Assembly (NCBI RefSeq): GCF_000812865.1
Contig: NZ_JSYL01000007.1
Span: 124,001 to 188,000 of the forward strand
Direction: 5' to 3'
Length of the DNA: 64,000 bases
Origin: Kaistella jeonii
GTDB taxonomy: Bacteria; Bacteroidota; Bacteroidia; Flavobacteriales; Weeksellaceae
Position numbers and translations under genes: made by a program. Positions 52,294 through 60,925 of the stretch are shown here, one piece after another. Every line of letters starts with the position of its first letter. The first letter of the stretch is position 1. Below the pieces are notes generated by a model. That model was given only the letters and a program-made list of their open reading frames with translations. It did not search any database and was not told the origin of the DNA.

Positions 52294-53352
52294 TTAAGAT
52301 TCTATATAATTTCTCCATTTATTTATAGCTTCGTCCATATCTTTCGGCATTGGACTTTCAAAATACATTTCCTCTTTTGTTACGGGATGCACAAATCCTA
52401 AAGTATGTGCGTGAAGCGCATGACGCGGTAAAACTTCGAACACATTTTTGATGAACTGTTTGTATTTCGGCATATTTACGCCTTTTAAAATTTGGTTTCC
52501 TTCATATCTTTCATCATTAAACAAGGTGTGACCAATATGTTTGAAGTGTGCCCGAATCTGGTGCGTTCTTCCCGTTTCCAGTTTACATTCTACCCAGGTA
52601 ATATATCGGAAACGCTCCAGAACTTTATAATGCGTCACTGCATGCTTCCCTAAATCGCCCTCCGGAAAAACCGCCATCTGCATTCTGTTTTTTAAATGTC
52701 TCCCAATATTTCCGGTGATCGTTCCTTCATTGTCTGCCATATTTCCCCAGACAAAAGCCCAGTATAATCTTTTCGTTGTTCGGTCAAAAAATTGTTTCGC
52801 CAGAAAACTTAAGGCATATTCATTTTTGGCAATGACTAATAATCCCGAAGTATCTTTATCGATCCGATGAACCAAACCAACGCGATCAAGGTCAGATTTC
52901 ATTCCGTTTTTTTCGAAGTGAAAAGCCAGTGCGTTGATCAAAGTTCCATCATAATTCCCATGCCCGGGATGAACAACCATTCCGGCTGCTTTATCTACAA
53001 CAACCACGTCATCATCTTCATAAACGATATTAATTGGAATATCTTGTGGAATAATAATATTTTCCCGCGGTGGTTTCGTCAGCAAGACCGAAATTTCGTC
53101 GCCTGGTTTCACGCGGTAGTTCTGCTTTACGGGATGTCCGTTAACGACTACATTTCCGGCGCGACAGGTTTGGGAGATTTTATTTCTGGAAGAATTCTGA
53201 CGAAAATTAACCAGAAATTTATCAATCCTCATTTTTTCCTGTCCCGGATCTACTTTGAGCGAAAGATGCTCATAAAGCCCTTCTGATTCAGCATCATTGG
53301 ATTCCTGATCAATTAATTCTTCGTCGGCAAAATTTTCGCTTTCTTCGGTCAT
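52294..53352 (-). CDS. rluD: RluD-family 23S rRNA pseudouridine synthase
   Basis: 352 aa from the ATG at 53352 (MTEESENFADEELIDQESND). An acidic N-terminal tail comes first, then an S4 domain from EKMRIDKFLVNF. The catalytic motif is LVHRIDKDTSGLLVIAK (Asp in RIDKD), and GRTHQIRAHFKHIGHTLFND follows. RluD makes pseudouridines in helix 69. The start at 53382 is not used, as it lies upstream of a better placed ATG. Confidence 0.9.
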   Translation of the reverse strand: MTEESENFADEELIDQESNDAESEGLYEHLSLKVDPGQEKMRIDKFLVNFRQNSSRNKISQTCRAGNVVVNGHPVKQNYRVKPGDEISVLLTKPPRENIIIPQDIPINIVYEDDDVVVVDKAAGMVVHPGHGNYDGTLINALAFHFEKNGMKSDLDRVGLVHRIDKDTSGLLVIAKNEYALSFLAKQFFDRTTKRLYWAFVWGNMADNEGTITGNIGRHLKNRMQMAVFPEGDLGKHAVTHYKVLERFRYITWVECKLETGRTHQIRAHFKHIGHTLFNDERYEGNQILKGVNMPKYKQFIKNVFEVLPRHALHAHTLGFVHPVTKEEMYFESPMPKDMDEAINKWRNYIES

Positions 53353-53420
53353 TTTATTTTTTGAAAGATAAAGCTCCAACATTTCGGTTGAAGCTTTAAG
53401 ATTTTATCATTATTAAAAAA

Positions 53421-54473
53421 CTACTCAACAATTACCTTTTTGGCTTTTGGCTTTTCTACTGGTTTTGCTGGAGTTGTTTTTGAAGGCGCAGCATTTGTGG
53501 TTTTAGTTTTGACTTCCACTTTTTTGGGAGTTTCCTGCTTTTTGACTTCAGGCTGAACGGTTTCTCTTTTAGGCGGAACCGGAGCTGGCGTTTCTACGGA
53601 TGGTTCCACTCTACTAGGAGCTGGTTCCCTGTAAACAGTCTCTTCATATTTTCTGTAAGTTGAAGAAGTATCAATTTTTATCCTGTAAATAGAATTAAGC
53701 TGCGAAATTTTCGCTCCCATTTCGGCCGGTGTTTTCTTACTCGCCCAAATATCGATCTGCATTCCCTGATCCCGAACATCATATGGTGCCGGATCCTGAT
53801 AATAAACAATATCGGATTCATCATTCTTTTGGTCATCATATTCGACCAAACCTACTTCAAATAAATTCTGAGCAATAATCGCTTTCGCTTGTTGTACGGT
53901 TAAACCGACTAAACTCGGAACACCAATATTTCGTTTCGGTCCGGAACCGATGACTAAATCGATGGTAGAAAACCTCGACAAAAGAGAACCTGGTTTAATT
54001 ACAGTACCGTTATACATCATTCTGATCACTGCATCCCTTTGAATACTCGGCTCAAAAATAGTATCGCCTACTTTTAGTCCAACCTGTTCTAACTGACGGA
54101 AAGCCAATCCTTTGTACCGATCAAGAATGTCTGGTACCGAAACTTGTGCGTATGTTTTTGGATTTACTTTTAAAATAATGGTCCGGCCGTCTTTTACACG
54201 GGAACCCGGTGAAGGATAGATCTGTAAAACCTGGAATGGCCGATATCTGGGATCATATTTAAAACTGTCAACTTCATATTCCAAACCGGAATCGTCCAGA
54301 ATTTTAATGGCATCGTGAACCGATTTGTTGATCACATTTGGTACTGCGATCTCTTTGCCGTGATTCGTGTGAATCTCTAACCAACGGAAAGTTAACCAAA
54401 CCAACCCGGTGAAAACCAGAGCAGCAACCAAGACATTCACCAAGACTTTCCAATGGAAAAGCGATTTAAGCAT
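53421..54473 (-). CDS. PASTA-domain membrane protein
   Basis: 350 aa. One N-terminal membrane helix (~11-30), then three PASTA repeats (~38-108, 110-185, 188-260) with VPNVINKSVHDAIKILDDSG, VPDILDRYKGLAFRQLEQVG and VPSLVGLTVQQAKAIIAQNL. A Pro/Lys-rich tail (~290-350, APVPPKRETVQPEVKKQE) follows. There is no kinase or transpeptidase domain. PASTA repeats bind muropeptides in other bacteria, so a cell-envelope scaffold is likely. It lies just upstream of rluD, as commonly in Bacteroidota. Confidence 0.87.
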   Translation of the reverse strand: MLKSLFHWKVLVNVLVAALVFTGLVWLTFRWLEIHTNHGKEIAVPNVINKSVHDAIKILDDSGLEYEVDSFKYDPRYRPFQVLQIYPSPGSRVKDGRTIILKVNPKTYAQVSVPDILDRYKGLAFRQLEQVGLKVGDTIFEPSIQRDAVIRMMYNGTVIKPGSLLSRFSTIDLVIGSGPKRNIGVPSLVGLTVQQAKAIIAQNLFEVGLVEYDDQKNDESDIVYYQDPAPYDVRDQGMQIDIWASKKTPAEMGAKISQLNSIYRIKIDTSSTYRKYEETVYREPAPSRVEPSVETPAPVPPKRETVQPEVKKQETPKKVEVKTKTTNAAPSKTTPAKPVEKPKAKKVIVE

Positions 54474-54497
54474 ATTTCTAAATCTTTATTATAAATG

Positions 54498-54505
54498 CAA
54501 ATATA
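54498..54505 (-). promoter_or_regulatory. -7 box TATATTTG for the PASTA gene and rluD
   Basis: Exact TAnnTTTG 24 bp before the ATG at 54473, divergent from the yicC promoter 74 bp away. Confidence 0.65.
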
Positions 54506-54578
54506 TAAAATTATCTTTTCTGAAATCATGCTTAAATTTTTCATCTTAAATTTTTAAGGCTAAAAGTTTTGAAATATT

Positions 54579-54586
54579 TACCTTTG
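54579..54586 (+). promoter_or_regulatory. -7 box TACCTTTG for yicC
   Basis: Exact TAnnTTTG 17 bp before the ATG at 54604. Confidence 0.65.
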
Positions 54587-54603
54587 TCGCTTAAAGAAAA
54601 TCC

Positions 54604-55461
54604 ATGATTCTATCCATGACCGGCTTCGGAAGAAGCGAAGGTGTATTTGAAGGTAAAAAATTGACCATCGATGTAAAATCACTAAACAGCAAATCTTTTG
54701 ACCTCAACATCAAAATGCCTTTGCGATATAAAGAAAAGGAATTTGAGATCCGAAAAATGCTCAACGACCGAATTCTGCGCGGGAAAGTAGACTGTTACAT
54801 TAACATTGAAACTTTAGATAATTCCAGCGACGTCAACATCAACCACCATCTGGTCACTTCTTATATTAATGAATTAAAGAAAATTGCTGGCGACGGTCCA
54901 GATTTCGAATATTTGAAAATGGCCATCAGAATGCCTGATGTTATTTCTTCGAAAGCGGATGTACTCAATGAAGACGAGTGGATTTTTTTAATTGAAGTTT
55001 TGAATGAATCGCTCACAAAATTTGAAAACTTTCGCAGAACGGAAGGCGAAATTCTACAGGATGAACTGGAAAGAAACATAAAAAAAATTGAAAACTATCT
55101 CTCTCAGGTAGAACCTTACGAAGAAGTAAGAATGGATAGTGTGAAGGAAAGATACCGCAAATCACTCAACGAATTCGATCAGATCGATGAAACGCGTTTT
55201 TATCAAGAAATGGCTTATTACACTGAAAAATTAGATATTGCTGAAGAAAAAGTTCGTTTGACGCAGCATTTGAAATATTATCAGGAAGTCATAATCAATG
55301 AAGATTTTAATGGTAAAAAACTCGGATTTATTTCTCAGGAAATCGGTCGGGAAATCAATACTTTGGGCTCAAAAGCCAATCACGCCGAAATTCAGAAACT
55401 CGTTGTCATGATGAAAGATGACCTGGAAAAAATTAAGGAACAAACGTTGAATGTATTATAA
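54604..55461 (+). CDS. yicC: YicC/YloC family endoribonuclease
   Basis: 285 aa. N-terminal MILSMTGFGRSEGVFEGKKL and VDVKSLNSKSFDLNIKMPLR; C-terminal DUF1732 part EINTLGSKANHAEIQKLVV with MKDDLEKIKEQTLNVL. This family degrades specific small RNAs and mRNAs in other bacteria. It is followed by gmk, the classic yicC-gmk pairing. A 99-bp gap containing a repeat array lies between them. Confidence 0.9.
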   Translation: MILSMTGFGRSEGVFEGKKLTIDVKSLNSKSFDLNIKMPLRYKEKEFEIRKMLNDRILRGKVDCYINIETLDNSSDVNINHHLVTSYINELKKIAGDGPDFEYLKMAIRMPDVISSKADVLNEDEWIFLIEVLNESLTKFENFRRTEGEILQDELERNIKKIENYLSQVEPYEEVRMDSVKERYRKSLNEFDQIDETRFYQEMAYYTEKLDIAEEKVRLTQHLKYYQEVIINEDFNGKKLGFISQEIGREINTLGSKANHAEIQKLVVMMKDDLEKIKEQTLNVL

Positions 55462-55494
55462 AATTAGATCAAAAGATAATAGACGGATAGATAA

Positions 55495-55558
55495 TAGACT
55501 GTAAAACCAGATCTTTCTTCCATCTTCAAAAATCCATCATCCAACACCCAACAACGAT
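55495..55558. repeat. Short-unit array upstream of gmk
   Basis: CCATCTTCAAAAATCCATCA, then TCCAACACCCAACAACG, ending a few bases before the gmk ATG. C-rich on the coding strand. Confidence 0.65.
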
Positions 55559-55560
55559 CT

Positions 55561-56124
55561 ATGAACAAAGTCATCATTTTCTCAGCACCTTCTGGAAGTG
55601 GAAAAACAACATTGGTAAAATATTGTCTGGATACTTTTCCGCAGTTGCAGTTTTCAATTTCTTGTACCACGAGAGATTTGCGTGGAACGGAAGTTCACGG
55701 CGTTGATTATCATTTTATTTCGCCTGATAAATTTCGGGAAAAAATCGGTGAAGATGCTTTTGTAGAATTTGAAGAAGTATATGATAATAAATATTACGGC
55801 ACTTTGAAATCTGAAGTCGAACGCATTTGGAAAGGTGGAAAAGTCGTAATTTTTGACGTCGATGTAAAAGGTGGAATTTCCCTTAAAAAATATTTCGGTG
55901 ATCAGGCGCTTTCGGTTTTCATCATGCCTCCTTCTGTTGCCGAGCTCGAACTTCGTTTGATAGCGCGCGGAACTGACGATTTAGAAACCATTAAAACAAG
56001 GGTTCATAAAGCGGCTCATGAAATGGCTTTTAAAGATGAGTTCGATGAAATTGTGGTCAACAATGATTTGGATCACGCAAAATTTGCCATTTCAAAAATT
56101 GTTCAAAATTTCCTAAAATCATGA
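55561..56124 (+). CDS. gmk: Guanylate kinase
   Basis: 187 aa. P-loop IFSAPSGSGKTTLVKYCL (8-18), SISCTTRDLRGTEVHGVDYH, FVEFEEVYDNKYYGTLKSEV and VVIFDVDVKGG. It phosphorylates GMP to GDP. It overlaps the next gene by 4 bp. Confidence 0.95.
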   Translation: MNKVIIFSAPSGSGKTTLVKYCLDTFPQLQFSISCTTRDLRGTEVHGVDYHFISPDKFREKIGEDAFVEFEEVYDNKYYGTLKSEVERIWKGGKVVIFDVDVKGGISLKKYFGDQALSVFIMPPSVAELELRLIARGTDDLETIKTRVHKAAHEMAFKDEFDEIVVNNDLDHAKFAISKIVQNFLKS

Positions 56125-56852
56125 GAATTGCCATTATTGGTTGCGGCTGGGTCGGAAAAAGATTAGCCAAATATTTAACGGAAAAAAATTACGAAGTCAT
56201 TGCAACGACCACTTCTGAGGAGAAAATTGCTTCTTTAAAAGACGTAGCTTCAGAAGTTCACGTTCTCGATTTTAATACGACTGAAAACTTCGATTTTTTA
56301 AATGATGTTGACGTTGCCATTTTCAGCATGCCGATTTCCCGGGACGGTTGGTTAGAAGGATTTAAAAATTTAGAAATTAAATTTCCAAAAACCATTCTTT
56401 TCAGTTCTACCGGAATTTATCCAACTGAAAATAGAACTTTTACAGAAAAAGATACCGACCATTTAAGAAGTGATATTCTTACCGCAGAAAATTTAGTTAG
56501 AGAAAAATTTCCGCAAACAACTATTTTACGCTTTGGCGGTTTAATGGGCGATGAACGGGCATTATCGAAGATGTTCAAAAACAGAATTCCGGAAAATCCT
56601 CAAAAGAAAGCCAATTATATTCATTACGAAGATATTTTAGCGGTGGTAGAACTCGTTATCAACTCCGAAATAAAATCTGAAATTTACAATATCGTCGCTC
56701 CGGAACATCCATCGATAGCTGAAATTTTAAATATCAAAACAGGAGAAAACACAGATCTTTCAACAGAAAATAAACAAAGAATTATTTCTTCCGCACATTT
56801 CGTTCAAGATTTTAATTATACATTTATACATCCGAATCCTAAATATTTTTAA
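56121..56852 (+). CDS. Rossmann-fold NAD(P)-dependent epimerase-like protein
   Basis: 243 aa. The nucleotide-binding N-terminus is RIAIIGCGWVGKRLAKYLTE, followed by YEVIATTTSEEKI, FSSTGIYPTENRTFTEKDT and ILRFGGLMGDERALSKM. It resembles the YeeZ-type atypical SDRs, which lack a clear Tyr-x3-Lys. The substrate is unknown. It is coupled to gmk (ATGA overlap) and precedes nadA by 3 bp. Confidence 0.78.
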   Translation: MRIAIIGCGWVGKRLAKYLTEKNYEVIATTTSEEKIASLKDVASEVHVLDFNTTENFDFLNDVDVAIFSMPISRDGWLEGFKNLEIKFPKTILFSSTGIYPTENRTFTEKDTDHLRSDILTAENLVREKFPQTTILRFGGLMGDERALSKMFKNRIPENPQKKANYIHYEDILAVVELVINSEIKSEIYNIVAPEHPSIAEILNIKTGENTDLSTENKQRIISSAHFVQDFNYTFIHPNPKYF

Positions 56853-56855
56853 GCT

Positions 56856-57875
56856 ATGAGCACAGAAAATTTAAATAACGCAAAAGCCAATCTTCCAGTA
56901 AGAGGATTTTTAAAAATTGATGACCTCATCATTCCTCAGGGAGACGATTTGGTAAAAGCGATTCTGGAGTTAAAAAAGGAAAAAAATGCGGTGATCTTGG
57001 CGCATTATTATCAACCTGCCGCAATTCAGGATATCGCCGATTATTTGGGTGATTCTTTACAATTGGCGAGAGCTGCAAAGGATACCGATGCTGATATGAT
57101 CGCTTTTTGTGGCGTTCATTTTATGGCAGAAGCAGCAAAGATTTTAAATCCGACCAAAAAAGTAGTTCTTCCTGATACTCAAGCGGGTTGTTCGCTAGCA
57201 GATGGCTGCAGTGGCGAAGGTTTGCGCGCAATGCGGGAGAAATATCCGAATGCTCTAATCGCAACGTACATCAACTGTAACGCAGAAACAAAAGCTGAAT
57301 CAGATATTATTGTAACGAGTTCTAACGCGGAAGTCATCATTAAAGCTTTACCAGAAGACCGACCGATTATTTTCGCTCCCGATAAAAATTTAGGTAAATA
57401 TTTAGCCAAGAAAACAGGTCGCGACATGATTCTTTGGGATGGAACCTGTATTGTTCACGAAGCTTTTTCAATGGAAAGAATCGCAAAACAGCTGGCAGAA
57501 AATCCGCACGCAAAACTCATCGCACATCCGGAGAGTGAATCATCAGTTTTAGATTTGGCTGCATTTGTTGGCTCTACTTCTGCGCTTTTAAATTTTGTAG
57601 AAAAAGATGATGCTCAGGAATTTATTGTCGCAACCGAAGAAGGAATTCTGCACGAAATGCAAAAACGCGCACCGCATAAAAAGTTGATTCCTGCTTTGGT
57701 TTTCGACGAATCCTGCAATTGCTCGGAATGTTTTTATATGAAAAGAAACACGCTGGAAAAACTCTATCTCTGCATGAAATACGAATTACCGGAAATTTTA
57801 ATGGACGAAGAATTGCGATTAGAAGCGTTGAAACCGATTGAAGCAATGCTGGAACTTTCGACGACTGTTAAATAG
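56856..57875 (+). CDS. nadA: Quinolinate synthase A
   Basis: 339 aa. HYYQPAAIQDIADYLGDSLQ, AFCGVHFMAEAAKILNP, PDTQAGCSLADGCSGEGLRA and CNCSECFYMKRNTLEKLY. The 4Fe-4S cluster Cys are those in CGVHF and in the other two conserved blocks. It condenses iminoaspartate with DHAP to quinolinate in NAD synthesis. The other NAD genes (nadB, nadC) are not in the window. Confidence 0.95.
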   Translation: MSTENLNNAKANLPVRGFLKIDDLIIPQGDDLVKAILELKKEKNAVILAHYYQPAAIQDIADYLGDSLQLARAAKDTDADMIAFCGVHFMAEAAKILNPTKKVVLPDTQAGCSLADGCSGEGLRAMREKYPNALIATYINCNAETKAESDIIVTSSNAEVIIKALPEDRPIIFAPDKNLGKYLAKKTGRDMILWDGTCIVHEAFSMERIAKQLAENPHAKLIAHPESESSVLDLAAFVGSTSALLNFVEKDDAQEFIVATEEGILHEMQKRAPHKKLIPALVFDESCNCSECFYMKRNTLEKLYLCMKYELPEILMDEELRLEALKPIEAMLELSTTVK

Positions 57876-57892
57876 AGCATTCATCGCCAATT

Positions 57893-58408
57893 ATGAAGAA
57901 GATTTTCATCATTTTTTATTTGATTTTTTCTTGTTCAGTTTTTTGTCAAGAAAAATTGAGTAGTAATGAGATCTATTTTCAAAATAACTTAGCACATAAA
58001 ATTTCTGATAATAATTTGTTTTCAGGAACGGTGGAAGATTTTAAAAAAAGTCATATTTCTTATTCAGCAGAATATCTAGATGGATTTCTTACTAATGAAT
58101 CTTTTTATTATAATTTTCAAAAAAAACTGAATAAAGATATTCGATACAAGAAAATATACTATTCAAACAATTTGAAGGTAAAAGAAGAAACATTTCTTTC
58201 GACAGCAGAGAAAAATTCGACAACAGAATTTGATGAAAACGGGAAGAAGAAAATTTATGAATTTTTAAAAGATGGAAAAGTAGTTTTCAGTCAAAATTTC
58301 TTGAATGGGAAACTTAACGGAAAACTTTTTAACATTGATAAAAAAGGCGATTCTTGTATATCTTATTATTCTAATGGAAAAATGATTAGCACAAATTTTA
58401 AAAAATGA
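57893..58408 (+). CDS. Exported protein with MORN-like repeats, unknown
   Basis: 171 aa. Signal peptide MKKIFIIFYLIFSCSVFCQ. The body repeats short beta-turn units with GKxxxS or NGKLNGKL (NFLNGKLNGKLFNIDKKGDS), as in MORN/YwqK-type proteins. There is no lipobox. AT-rich coding. It sits between nadA and folB and overlaps folB by 4 bp, yet nothing suggests a shared pathway. Confidence 0.65.
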   Translation: MKKIFIIFYLIFSCSVFCQEKLSSNEIYFQNNLAHKISDNNLFSGTVEDFKKSHISYSAEYLDGFLTNESFYYNFQKKLNKDIRYKKIYYSNNLKVKEETFLSTAEKNSTTEFDENGKKKIYEFLKDGKVVFSQNFLNGKLNGKLFNIDKKGDSCISYYSNGKMISTNFKK

Positions 58409-58764
58409 CCTCAAAAATACTCCTCGAAAATCTAAAAATATACGCTTATCATGGCGTTCTTCCTGAAGAAACAATCATCGGAACGTACTATATTCTCAAT
58501 GTAGAAGTTCAGGCTGATCTTTGGAAAGCGGTCGGGACCGATGATTTAAATGATACCATCAATTACGCAGAAATCAACGATATCATTCATGAAGAAATGA
58601 AAATTCCGTCAAAACTAATGGAACACGTGGCAGGAAGAATTTTAAAAAAGATATCCTTAAAATTTCCAAAAGTTTCATTTATTAAAATAAGAATCACCAA
58701 AACAAATCCACCAATGCCCGGCGAAATGGACGGTGTAAGCGTGGAAATTGAATTTCAATCTTAA
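58405..58764 (+). CDS. folB: Dihydroneopterin aldolase
   Basis: 119 aa. KILLENLKIYAYHGVLPEET, IGTYYILNVEVQAD, then TINYAEINDIIHEEM and FIKIRITKTNPPMPGEMDG. The catalytic Glu (GVLPEE) and Lys are conserved. It acts in folate biosynthesis, making 6-hydroxymethyl-7,8-dihydropterin. Confidence 0.93.
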   Translation: MTSKILLENLKIYAYHGVLPEETIIGTYYILNVEVQADLWKAVGTDDLNDTINYAEINDIIHEEMKIPSKLMEHVAGRILKKISLKFPKVSFIKIRITKTNPPMPGEMDGVSVEIEFQS

Positions 58765-59130
58765 TTTTTTAAGATTAAGTTCTTTAAGAAATTTAGATGT
58801 TGTTTAAGTTCAGTAAGACACATTAGTCACATTAGAATTAGTTCTCTCTTTGAGAATATTTAGAACACAAAGTTGAAAATCTTTGATTTTCGTAACTTAT
58901 GTGTACTTTTAAAAGTAGATGTTTCCTAAAACTAATGTGACTTATGTGTTTAAAATAATTTTTAATATCTATCTAGAAATTTTAATCCTTCTAATGAAAA
59001 AAAATCTATTGATTTTTCTTAATGAATGTTGTAAGAAAGAACATCTTAATTTCATAATGGTAAAAAAGAAGAAACTTTAATTTGCAGTTTTATTATTCCC
59101 ACCATTTGCTAACATTTATTTGATTAAGCT
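58765..59130. other. Gap with CACATTAGTCACATTAG and GAAAATCTTTGATTTTC words
   Basis: No gene. AGACACATTAGTCACATTAG (58815-) and CTAATGTGACTTATGTG (58934-) are near inverses. GAAAATC-TTT-GATTTTC (58875-58891) resembles the palindrome after rsmD. These look like another intergenic repeat family. Confidence 0.6.
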
Positions 59131-59138
59131 TAACTTTG
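59131..59138 (+). promoter_or_regulatory. -7 box TAACTTTG for lnt
   Basis: Exact TAnnTTTG 27 bp before the ATG at 59166. Confidence 0.6.
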
Positions 59139-59165
59139 GCTCTTAAACAATAGTTCAAATATTCT

Positions 59166-60803
59166 ATGAAATATATAATTCTTTCCTTACTCTCAGCAGT
59201 TTTACTCAGTATTTCCTGGCCCACTTACGGCATTCCCTTCTTTATATTTTTCGCCCTCGTTCCTCTTCTAATCATGGAACACGACATTTCTAAATTTTCA
59301 AAGATCAAAAAGAAAGGAAGAGTCATTTACGGCTTAACTTTCCTCACTTTTCTGATCTGGAATATTGTAACGACCGGTTGGCTTTATGGCGCGAGAAATC
59401 CAGATGGATCGCATGCTTTACTGGCGGTCGTATTTCCGGTTTTGTTTAATGCTTTCTTATATTCCTTTATTTTTCAATGCTATCACTGGTATAAAAATGC
59501 GCAGGGAACGTATTTCGGACTCGTATTTTTCGTCGCAATATGGATGGTTTTTGAGAAACTTCTCATGAGTTGGGAATTTACCTGGCCCTGGTTGAATTTA
59601 GGGAACGCTTTTGCAGACTATCCAAAAGTAATTCAGTGGTACGATACATTAGGCTCAACCGGCGGAAGTTTCTGGATCCTACTTATTAACGTTTATATTT
59701 TTTATACTTTAAGAATTTGGGAAGCCGGTAGAAAACGCAAATCGCTCATCATCAACACTTCTGTTTTGGCGATAATGATTTTTTTACCGATGCTGATCTC
59801 TTTAATGAAATACAATAATTTCGATGAAAAACCAATTGGTTCTGTTAACGTTTTAATGCTTCAACCGGATTTAGATCCCTACAACGAAAAATATTCAAAA
59901 GACAGCTTGACTATTTTAAATGATTTATTGACTTTAGCCGAACAAAATTCAAAAGGGCAGATCGATTATTATATCGGTCCTGAAACTTCTCTCCCAGGTT
60001 ACGGTTCTATTTCGGAAAGTGGTTTTGAGCAGAATATGCTTTTAAATAAAATCAAAGAATTTCTATCTAAACATCCGAAATCAGTTTTTACGACAGGAAT
60101 TTCTTCACACCGTTTTTATCCGATTGAAAGCGAGAAATCAAAAACGGCGTATCAAACTTCACAGGGGATTTTTGTGGACAGTTATAATTCGGCGGTTCAA
60201 ATTATTCCGAATCAAAAAGTAGAAGTGTATCACAAAGGGAAATTAGTTCCGGGCGTAGAAATCTTTCCTTACATTAATATTCTTCGACCAATTCTTGGAA
60301 ATGCGATGATCAATTTGGGCGGAACTACGGCTTCTCTCGCAACAGATCCAGAAAGAAAAGTTTTCACAAACCCTTTTAATAATGGAAAAGTTGCCCCGAT
60401 TATTTGCTACGAAAGTATTTACGGCGAATATGTAACCGAATACGTGAAAAAAGGCGCCAATTTCTTAGCAATTATGACGAACGATTCCTGGTGGGGCGAA
60501 ACGCAGGGACACGAACAATTGATGGCGTATGCGAGAATGCGCGCGATTGAAACCCATCGTGAAATTGCAAGAGCAGCAAATAGTGGAATTTCCGCACATA
60601 TTGATGCAAAAGGCGATGTTGTTGCAGATACTTTTTATGGCGATAAAACAACCCTTTTCGCGAAAGTTAATCTCTATGATAAAATTACTTTTTACACCAA
60701 AGCAGGCGATTTATTAAGCAGATTTTCAATTTTTGTATTTGGATTTCTAATTTTCTATAACTGGATCAAGAAATTTCAAAATAGAAAGAAAGCGACGAAA
60801 TAA
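59166..60803 (+). CDS. lnt: Apolipoprotein N-acyltransferase
   Basis: 545 aa. About six N-terminal membrane helices are followed by a CN-hydrolase domain with the expected triad: Glu in GPETSLPG (~273), Lys in YHKGKLVPGVE (~357), Cys in PIICYESIYG (~414). A final helix lies at ~515-535. It adds the third acyl chain to lipoproteins such as Wza. Confidence 0.92.
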   Translation: MKYIILSLLSAVLLSISWPTYGIPFFIFFALVPLLIMEHDISKFSKIKKKGRVIYGLTFLTFLIWNIVTTGWLYGARNPDGSHALLAVVFPVLFNAFLYSFIFQCYHWYKNAQGTYFGLVFFVAIWMVFEKLLMSWEFTWPWLNLGNAFADYPKVIQWYDTLGSTGGSFWILLINVYIFYTLRIWEAGRKRKSLIINTSVLAIMIFLPMLISLMKYNNFDEKPIGSVNVLMLQPDLDPYNEKYSKDSLTILNDLLTLAEQNSKGQIDYYIGPETSLPGYGSISESGFEQNMLLNKIKEFLSKHPKSVFTTGISSHRFYPIESEKSKTAYQTSQGIFVDSYNSAVQIIPNQKVEVYHKGKLVPGVEIFPYINILRPILGNAMINLGGTTASLATDPERKVFTNPFNNGKVAPIICYESIYGEYVTEYVKKGANFLAIMTNDSWWGETQGHEQLMAYARMRAIETHREIARAANSGISAHIDAKGDVVADTFYGDKTTLFAKVNLYDKITFYTKAGDLLSRFSIFVFGFLIFYNWIKKFQNRKKATK

Positions 60804-60835
60804 TCACTCAAATTTCAAGGCTTGTTCAAAACAAA

Positions 60836-60873
60836 AAAATCCCGATTCAAATTAATGATTCGGGATTTTCTTT
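60836..60873. terminator. Intrinsic terminator between lnt and ribB
   Basis: AAAATCCCGA pairs with TCGGGATTTT around a 14-nt loop; A- and T-rich flanks let it work for both converging genes. Confidence 0.8.
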
Positions 60874-60889
60874 TATATTCGAAGCCACT

Positions 60890-60925
60890 TTTCACTTGGC
60901 TCGTTAAACTTTTTACTTGGCTCTT
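60890..60925. repeat. TTGGCTC array downstream of ribB
   Basis: CACTTGGCTCGTTAAACTTT then TTACTTGGCTCTTTTAC: two ~20-bp units. Confidence 0.7.
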
